From Hyphomicrobiales bacterium (GTDB lineage Bacteria; Pseudomonadota; Alphaproteobacteria; Rhizobiales; Rhizobiaceae), in the NCBI GenBank assembly GCA_900472625.1, contig UCIT01000075.1:1-46868 (forward strand): a stretch of 46,868 nt of DNA, written 5' to 3'. A program made the translations under genes and the position numbers. The stretch's first letter is position 1. Each line of letters begins with the position of its first letter. This document shows, one piece after another, positions 41,895-46,868 of the stretch. The notes under the pieces are model-generated. The model saw nothing but the letters and a program-made list of their open reading frames with translations. It ran no database searches and was not told where the DNA came from.

Positions 41895-42833
41895 TTAAGC
41901 TCTCGCACTGGGCTCAACGAGCGCGCTCCCGCCTTTCCGTACACTCGCCAGATATATTTCTTCAATGTTTTGAGAAAGATTTCGGTCGAATTCATCGTTT
42001 TGCATGGAGACACGTAGGTTCTCAACCAGAGCCCGCGAGAAGCTTCCAATCATCCCAGTGTTCTCTCTGAGTTTTTCACACGCGATCTGAAGACTGTATC
42101 CTCCCGATAAAGCAAAAACACGAGCAACTTTGGGATGCTCGACAAGAGGCGCGTAAAGATCTGGCTGACTTGGGAGCGTGAGCTTCAATATGACATGCGC
42201 TCCGTGCGCGAGTTCCGACAGGTTGCTTAGGGTTTCCTTGACCAGAATCGCTTCGGCCATCGCTTTATCCGGACTGCCGACAAGCACCTCAGGCTCAATG
42301 ATCGGGATCAATCCATTCTTCAGAATTGTCGATGCCACGTCAAATTGTTGTGCCACAACAGCAGAAATACCTTTTTCGGAAGCTGAGCGCACGACCGAAC
42401 GCATTTTCGTCCCAAGCACGCCTTTTTCCAATGCGCGATCGAGCAAGTCTGTCAAATTGGGCATAGACTTCATTAACTGAACGCCGTCATGTTCGGCTTC
42501 TCGGCCACTGTCGACCTTAAGGAAGGAGAAGATTCCGCGATCTTCCCAAAGGTATGCCGGGACGGATTTTCCGCCGATGGAGCGATCCATCGTGTGCTCG
42601 AATAGTATGGCGCCAATTACACGTTCGCCCGAGAATGCGGGGGCGCTCATTATCCGCACGCGCATCGCATGGATGAGCTCAAGCATTTCCGTTTCGCCCT
42701 GATAGGCTGTGTTCGATATCCCATATGAGCTCAAGGCATCAGGGGTAGACCCTCCGCTTTGATCGAGCGCCGCGATAATCCCGGGCGTCGAGGTCAGCCG
42801 GGCGACCATTTCTTTGTGGGTTTCCGTATTCAT
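41895..42833 (-). CDS. Class I fructose-bisphosphate aldolase
   Basis: A 312-residue class I aldolase of the bacterial Fda type, making or cleaving fructose 1,6-bisphosphate through a Schiff base. Key stretches are GIIAALDQSGGSTPDAL (18-34), AILFEHTMDR, FLKVDSG, GTKMRS (141-146), PIIEPEV (177-183) and the Schiff-base lysine K217 in ILKLTLP. FALSGGYS binds phosphate. All catalytic positions I can place are intact. It has no glycolytic neighbours here; the next leftward-reading gene upstream is a GNAT protein 131 bases away. Confidence 0.9.
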   Translation of the reverse strand: MNTETHKEMVARLTSTPGIIAALDQSGGSTPDALSSYGISNTAYQGETEMLELIHAMRVRIMSAPAFSGERVIGAILFEHTMDRSIGGKSVPAYLWEDRGIFSFLKVDSGREAEHDGVQLMKSMPNLTDLLDRALEKGVLGTKMRSVVRSASEKGISAVVAQQFDVASTILKNGLIPIIEPEVLVGSPDKAMAEAILVKETLSNLSELAHGAHVILKLTLPSQPDLYAPLVEHPKVARVFALSGGYSLQIACEKLRENTGMIGSFSRALVENLRVSMQNDEFDRNLSQNIEEIYLASVRKGGSALVEPSARA

Positions 42834-42964
42834 GCAAACTTTCCTTCTTGATATCGAACCGAAATTTTGAGGCGTGGCTTAGCAAGGAGGTACCGCGTGT
42901 CCTTGCACTCTTGGGCACCCGTCGTCTGGCGGACGGTGAGTGAGCCTTCGCGTAGATCACGCTC

Positions 42965-43780
42965 TCACAACTTGAAGTTCTTCCGGTTAAACGCATGCCG
43001 GAAGCCAATCTTCCTAAGGTTATCAAACGAAACATTGGATTCTCCGCCTGCGGGTGCTAATGTCTCGACGGCAAATGTCGACACGCCGTTGCCCAGCCCA
43101 TGTTCGATACGGCTTTTGATGAGCGCTTTCTGGATGCCGCGATTTCGGAACTCCGGGAGTGTCGTGCCGCCCCCTAACCATGCGCAGGTGCCCGACTGAT
43201 ACATGGCAGCTGATCCGACTGGAGTGTCACCATCCAGGGCAAAAAAACACGACCAGCCTACTTTTCCGACGATCGCGGACCACAAGGGCGTCAGGGTCGA
43301 GGGGAAATCAAAGCCTTTGCAGACCATCGATCCAAAAAGCATGGCTTCCGCAACAGGAACGGGTCGCGTCAGGAAGGGGTTGGCCTCCGAAAGCTTTGCT
43401 GATGAGGCGTCGTAGATAAGTTTCGCCCAGCCGACACCATATTCAACCAGACCCTTCTCAAGGATCCAGTCTTTAGTCCGGGGCGACACCTGGTCGATAT
43501 TTATCTGGAAAAACCGGTTTCCGGCCCTTCCATTCATCCACCCATGCGCTTCCTCAAGATCTTTTACGGAGTTTAGTCCTAGCACACGGTTTAGACCGAT
43601 AGCCGGCGCGCTAGGCAGCGAGATTGCGCATCCATGGTTGATAGACAGGCATTCAAAATGCTCTTTGGACTTGAGCGTTGTCGGAGAGACATTGTACAGA
43701 TCGACAAAGGCTTTCACCTCGATAGCCTCTTCGTCTGCCGGAGCTGAACGCTGTAAAAGGTGCGATGTCAAGATGACCAT
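42965..43780 (-). CDS. GNAT family N-acetyltransferase-like protein
   Basis: A 271-residue protein with a C-terminal GNAT domain. The acetyl-CoA-binding loop is TLPEFRNRGIQKALI near residues 208-222, preceded by a WLGGGTT strand. The end of the domain is NVSFDNLRKIGFRHAFNRKNF, the usual NxxAxxLYxKxGF pattern. The N-terminal half (about 1-140) is unlike common GNATs and may form a second, degenerate GNAT-like lobe. The acceptor is unknown. It lies upstream of the aldolase in the same direction. Confidence 0.8.
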   Translation of the reverse strand: MVILTSHLLQRSAPADEEAIEVKAFVDLYNVSPTTLKSKEHFECLSINHGCAISLPSAPAIGLNRVLGLNSVKDLEEAHGWMNGRAGNRFFQINIDQVSPRTKDWILEKGLVEYGVGWAKLIYDASSAKLSEANPFLTRPVPVAEAMLFGSMVCKGFDFPSTLTPLWSAIVGKVGWSCFFALDGDTPVGSAAMYQSGTCAWLGGGTTLPEFRNRGIQKALIKSRIEHGLGNGVSTFAVETLAPAGGESNVSFDNLRKIGFRHAFNRKNFKL

Positions 43781-43819
43781 GCCGCTGTTTTCGACTGATG
43801 GAGATGGGGACGAGGTCGA

Positions 43820-44293
43820 TCAGAAACCAAGCGCGCTGAGCCCCGGGTGATCGTCGGGCCGACGACCGAGCGGCCAGTGAAAGCGACGGTCTTCCACGCG
43901 GATCGGCAGGTCGTTGATGCAGGCGTATCGTTTGCGCATCAGGCCGCTATCATTGAACTCCCAGTTCTCGTTGCCGAAGGATCGGAACCAATTGCCGCTG
44001 TCGTCATGCCACTCATAGGCAAACCTGACGGCTATCCGGTCGCCATCAAACGCCCACAGCTCCTTGATCAGACGGTAGTCGAGTTCCCGCCGCCACTTTC
44101 CTGCAAGAAAAGCGACAATAGCCTCCCGGCCATTGACGAACTCGGCGCGGTTACGCCACTGACTATCGGCCGTGTACGCCAAGGCGACCTTGGCCGGGTC
44201 CCGGCTATTCCAGCCATCTTCGGCAAGCCGCACCTTCTCGGCAGCAGTCTCTGATGTAAACGGGGGAAGAGGCGGTCTTTGAGCGTCTGTCAT
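43820..44293 (-). CDS. DUF1348/NTF2-fold protein
   Basis: A 157-residue protein matching the SnoaL-like DUF1348 family. It contains PPFTSETAAEKVRLAEDGWN, WRNRAEFVNGREAIVAFLAG, a WAFDGDRIAVRFAYEWHDD strand and the end ENWEFNDSGLMRKRYACIND. These proteins are small, cytosolic and of unknown biochemical role. Its ATG overlaps the stop of the PNPOx-like gene by four bases, so the two are translated together. Confidence 0.88.
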   Translation of the reverse strand: MTDAQRPPLPPFTSETAAEKVRLAEDGWNSRDPAKVALAYTADSQWRNRAEFVNGREAIVAFLAGKWRRELDYRLIKELWAFDGDRIAVRFAYEWHDDSGNWFRSFGNENWEFNDSGLMRKRYACINDLPIRVEDRRFHWPLGRRPDDHPGLSALGF

Positions 44294-44913
44294 TCAGATC
44301 TTCCTTCTAATTTTGCTCGTAACTCTGCGTTTTCAGCTTCCAGCTGTTGCAGCTTCTGACGAAGAGGTGCGACTGCTTGCTCAACCTGCTGTTCGGTGTA
44401 GCGGGGGACGATGTGCTGGGGACAGTTCCAGTCGTAAGCTTCAAGGCGGAGCTTGAATATCCGCTCTGCACGTCCCCTATACGTCGGATCGGATACTAGG
44501 TTCGTGAGAGGTTGGTCCGCGTCGAGCGTCAGCCGCTCTACATGGGCAAAAACTTTAAGCCGGGTCCGCCGAACATAGTCCATAAGAAATAGGCAGGCGC
44601 GGTCGTTTGCTGCAAAGTTCCCCGCACTAATGTACTGGCGGTTTCCGCGGTAGTCAGCAAATGCCATCGTTTGGGGATCAAGAACCTTAAGGAAACCGAT
44701 TTTCCCACCACGATGTTGAACATACGGCCAACCTGTTTCTGACACGGAAGCGATATAGAAGCTGTCGCGCGCGGCAATGAAAGCGATTTCGTTCTCCGTC
44801 AAAGTATCCGAAGGGCGATCGTGCTCGCCCAGCCATATCTGGTCCACCCCCATATCCGCCTGCGCGGCTCGGACGCTTGGCGTCACGGCGACTTCCAGAA
44901 AGTGGTACGGCAT
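44290..44913 (-). CDS. Pyridoxamine 5'-phosphate oxidase-like flavoprotein
   Basis: A 207-residue split-barrel protein of the PNPOx-like family, likely FMN- or F420-type cofactor binding. Family stretches are ENEIAFIAARDSFYIASVSE (residues 40-59), GWPYVQHRGGKIGFLKV, FADYRGNRQYISAGNF and RACLFLMDY. The C-terminus (about 175-205) is a short coiled coil, QVEQAVAPLRQKLQQLEAEN. Its true substrate is unknown; it need not make pyridoxal phosphate. GGCGAGGT lies before the ATG, and it is coupled to the DUF1348 gene by overlap. Confidence 0.87.
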   Translation of the reverse strand: MPYHFLEVAVTPSVRAAQADMGVDQIWLGEHDRPSDTLTENEIAFIAARDSFYIASVSETGWPYVQHRGGKIGFLKVLDPQTMAFADYRGNRQYISAGNFAANDRACLFLMDYVRRTRLKVFAHVERLTLDADQPLTNLVSDPTYRGRAERIFKLRLEAYDWNCPQHIVPRYTEQQVEQAVAPLRQKLQQLEAENAELRAKLEGRSE

Positions 44914-44934
44914 ACCTCGCCTCCATATTCGAGC

Positions 44935-44963
44935 AGGCCCGCATCAGCGAACAATGCGGGCCT
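44935..44963 (+). terminator. Rho-independent-type terminator
   Basis: A perfect 10-bp stem (AGGCCCGCAT at 44935-44944, complement at 44954-44963) with a 9-base loop, then TTATTTATCTT on the plus strand. On the minus strand it lies just after the metallo-hydrolase stop, so it may end that transcript, although the T-run is on the opposite side. Confidence 0.6.
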
Positions 44964-45004
44964 TTATTTATCTTCAGGCTGCCTAAATCATCCGACTACA
45001 GCAT

Positions 45005-45991
45005 TTAGTCTTGCAGAGCCCAATCGGCTACTTCCCAGCGCATCTGACCACGATCGGAGACCACGCGACCAAGGCCTGGGAACGGCATGTGTGTCGCAGC
45101 GATCAGGGCACCTTCGGAGGCAGCTTGTGGGTAGAAGCGATCGCGCATCGCTTTGGCAGCAGCCTGATCCTGCTCGAACAGGAAGAACACGTCCGTTGCA
45201 GCAGGATGGACGACGGGGAAAATCATGTCGGAAACCATGATCAGGCTCTTACCGCCATCCTCGATGCGGACGCCGATATGGCCAGGCGTATGGCCCGTCA
45301 AGTCGACAATTGAGACGCCTGGAACGATCTCACGTTCCCCGTCGATCGCTTGCAACTTCGGATAAAGGCGCACCACCTCTTCAGCCATCTTGAAGCTGGG
45401 CTGCAGGAAATCAGGAGCCCCATTGCGCTTAGCCCGGTCGGTCCAGTGCTTGACGTCACGACGATCTATGTAGACTTCGGCATCGGGATAATTTTTCTTA
45501 CCGCCGAGAACCAAACCGCCCATATGGTCCTGGTGCATGTGGGTCACGATAACGGCATCGATTTGGCTCGGCTTCAGACCGAGCGTGGCCAGCGCCTGCG
45601 GAAGATGCCCGGTTTCCCCGATGGAACCCGCAGCGCCGGCATCGATCAGAATGCGTTGCTTACCGTCTTCAACGAGGTATTGATTGAACAGAAAACGAAC
45701 CCCGCTTGGTCTGGCCGTAAACTGGGCGTCGGCAGCCTTTTCCACTTCGGGAGCTGAACGTCCCGGAAAGTAATTGTAGGGCATATCAGCATAGCCATCC
45801 GTCAGTGCCGTTACCGTAAAACGGCCGATATGGATCTGTGCAAACGGCGTCGTTGTAACCGGTGTTCCAGCAGCCTTAGATGTTGCAGCTTGGGCGGTCA
45901 GATCGCCCAGAACGCTTCCACCAAAAAGGGCTCCTCCCACGAGACCAAGAGGTAAGGCACCCGCAAAGGCGCGGCGGGAAAGCTGAGGCAT
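45005..45991 (-). CDS. Tat-exported metallo-beta-lactamase-fold hydrolase
   Basis: A 328-residue protein. A twin-arginine signal (LSRRAFAGALPLGLVGG, residues 4-20) is processed near AQAA. The mature part is a metallo-beta-lactamase-fold hydrolase. HMHQDH at 151-156 holds the zinc ligands, with H237 in GHTPGH, D255 in VSDMI and H in ATHMPFPGLG. The pattern resembles periplasmic hydrolases of the methyl-parathion-hydrolase/lactonase group. ATG 45991 with GAGGAG upstream fits the Tat signal; 24 further codons are open but would bury it. The substrate could be a lactone or organophosphate-like ester. Confidence 0.88.
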   Translation of the reverse strand: MPQLSRRAFAGALPLGLVGGALFGGSVLGDLTAQAATSKAAGTPVTTTPFAQIHIGRFTVTALTDGYADMPYNYFPGRSAPEVEKAADAQFTARPSGVRFLFNQYLVEDGKQRILIDAGAAGSIGETGHLPQALATLGLKPSQIDAVIVTHMHQDHMGGLVLGGKKNYPDAEVYIDRRDVKHWTDRAKRNGAPDFLQPSFKMAEEVVRLYPKLQAIDGEREIVPGVSIVDLTGHTPGHIGVRIEDGGKSLIMVSDMIFPVVHPAATDVFFLFEQDQAAAKAMRDRFYPQAASEGALIAATHMPFPGLGRVVSDRGQMRWEVADWALQD

Positions 45992-46120
45992 GCCATTCTC
46001 CTCGGCTTTAATAGGTGATGTTTGCAGTGCTTGCGAACGTGTCGTCATAAGAAATTTGAGCATGGTAATCCCCTATCTGTGATTGATGTGAACAGCAGCT
46101 GACGATCCGCATCAGTGCTG

Positions 46121-46819
46121 CTATTTCGGCTCAGCTGCTGTTCTGATGAGCGCTGCCACTTCGTCAGGCTGGGACAACATGACCGCATGGCTGCTGCTAA
46201 CCTCCACGACCGCGGCTCCTGCGCGCGCCGCCATGGCGGCCTGCGCTTGGGAGGGTATCATTCGATCTTCCGTTGCGAGCAGGTAGAAGGACGGCTTGGC
46301 TTTCCATGCCGCAGAGGTGATCTTGCCTTGGACCGCTTCAAGGCCCCACGGCCTTTGGGCGGCAGCCATGAACTGCGCTTCGACGGGATCGATGTCGGCC
46401 GAGAATGCGGCCGCAAACTTTAGCGGATCGATTTTGATGAAGCCGTCCTTCGGCGGAAGGAGTGGGGCTTTCTCCGCACCAGGGACTTCTTGCGAGGCCA
46501 GGTCTAAAACTGATTCCCCGGCGTCTGGAACGAAGGCTGCCAGATAAACGAGACTCAGGATCTTTTCGTCAATCCCTGCCTCCGTAATGACGGCGCCACC
46601 GTAAGAATGCCCAACGAGTACAACCGGGTGGGCAGCCTCCGCGATCACACCCTTCGTGCGCTCCACATCTTGGGCAAACGTGACTGCGGAATTCTGTACA
46701 ACAAGGACTTCATGACCCTCATGCGTCAAAATCTCGTAGACCTTCCTCCAGCCGGAGGCATCAACAAACGCTCCGTGCACGAGTACAATTGAAACGAGTT
46801 TGGATGGATTTGAGGCCAT
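46121..46819 (-). CDS. Alpha/beta hydrolase
   Basis: A 232-residue alpha/beta hydrolase of the small, lidless esterase kind (pheophorbidase/EstC-like). The oxyanion motif is LVHGAFVDASGW (13-24), the nucleophile is S72 in VGHSYGG, the acid is in LATEDRM and the base is the His of SSHAVMLSQP. The start ATG 46819 follows GGGAG; the frame is open to the window edge, so a longer product is possible. It lies 129 bases upstream of the metallo-hydrolase in the same direction, so two hydrolases may share a transcript. The substrate is unknown. Confidence 0.87.
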   Translation of the reverse strand: MASNPSKLVSIVLVHGAFVDASGWRKVYEILTHEGHEVLVVQNSAVTFAQDVERTKGVIAEAAHPVVLVGHSYGGAVITEAGIDEKILSLVYLAAFVPDAGESVLDLASQEVPGAEKAPLLPPKDGFIKIDPLKFAAAFSADIDPVEAQFMAAAQRPWGLEAVQGKITSAAWKAKPSFYLLATEDRMIPSQAQAAMAARAGAAVVEVSSSHAVMLSQPDEVAALIRTAAEPK

Positions 46820-46868
46820 TACGCGAGCTCCCGGGTGACACCAATCGAGTTCTCTGGCCTCCAAAAGC

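Noticed and set aside
1..46868. tRNA, rRNA, CRISPR array, insertion sequence with terminal repeats, replication origin
   Set aside because: I looked for each and found no supportable example in the window.

Overview
The window looks like accessory DNA from a high-GC alphaproteobacterium, most likely a Rhizobiaceae member (Rhizobium, Agrobacterium or Ensifer-like). This is inferred from the gene content: the L-threonate/oxo-tetronate cassette, a polar-amino-acid ABC importer with an LLM monooxygenase, tandem Ku genes, many SDRs, and small AraC, LysR, GntR and LacI regulons. No tRNA, rRNA, CRISPR array, phage gene or intact transposase was seen. The density of catabolic and transport operons, decayed genes and paralogous modules would suit a large plasmid or chromid, but no replication gene is present to prove it.

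Region 1 (about 0.65-9.5 kb) is a GntR-controlled catabolic unit. A divergent SDR faces a long rightward operon: flavin reductase, LLM flavin monooxygenase, two tandem substrate-binding proteins, two permeases, an ATPase, an SDR, a Rid-family protein and an FCD-type GntR regulator. A 17-bp operator-like sequence occurs twice, in exact inverted copies, in the divergent promoter region. A weaker third copy lies just before the regulator gene. The content suggests import and two-component flavin-dependent oxidation of a small amino-acid-like nitrogen compound. The substrate is unknown; this is the best candidate here for an undescribed pathway.

Region 2 (9.5-15.2 kb) is a four-carbon sugar acid (threonate-type) cassette. 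Leftward lacI-otnK-otnC and rightward ltnD-otnI-SMP30 lactonase diverge from a spacer holding two perfect inverted 16-bp LacI-type operators. It is followed by a frameshifted aspartate ammonia-lyase pseudogene (15.2-16.7 kb).

Region 3 (16.9-31.3 kb) is a dense set of SDRs, SnoaL/NTF2-like proteins, two paralogous 14-TM MFS exporters, a VOC protein and a saccharopine-dehydrogenase-like protein. It is interleaved with TetR, LysR and two same-length AraC regulators. It looks like duplicated and reshuffled stress or xenobiotic-response modules. One SDR has lost its start. The TetR/SDR spacer has an identical 21-bp palindrome-containing repeat.

Region 4 (31.5-39.5 kb) has a lone methyltransferase, then a complete ferric-siderophore uptake operon: TonB receptor, IroE/Fes-type esterase, ATPase, Tat-exported binding protein and fused FhuB-type permease.

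Region 5 (39.8-46.9 kb) starts with decayed pieces (class III aminotransferase tail, and a dehydrogenase head joined to a frameshifted Ku), followed by an intact Ku gene. Leftward genes follow: class I fructose-bisphosphate aldolase, a GNAT protein, a DUF1348/NTF2 protein with a PNPOx-like flavoprotein, a Tat-exported metallo-beta-lactamase-fold hydrolase and an alpha/beta hydrolase.
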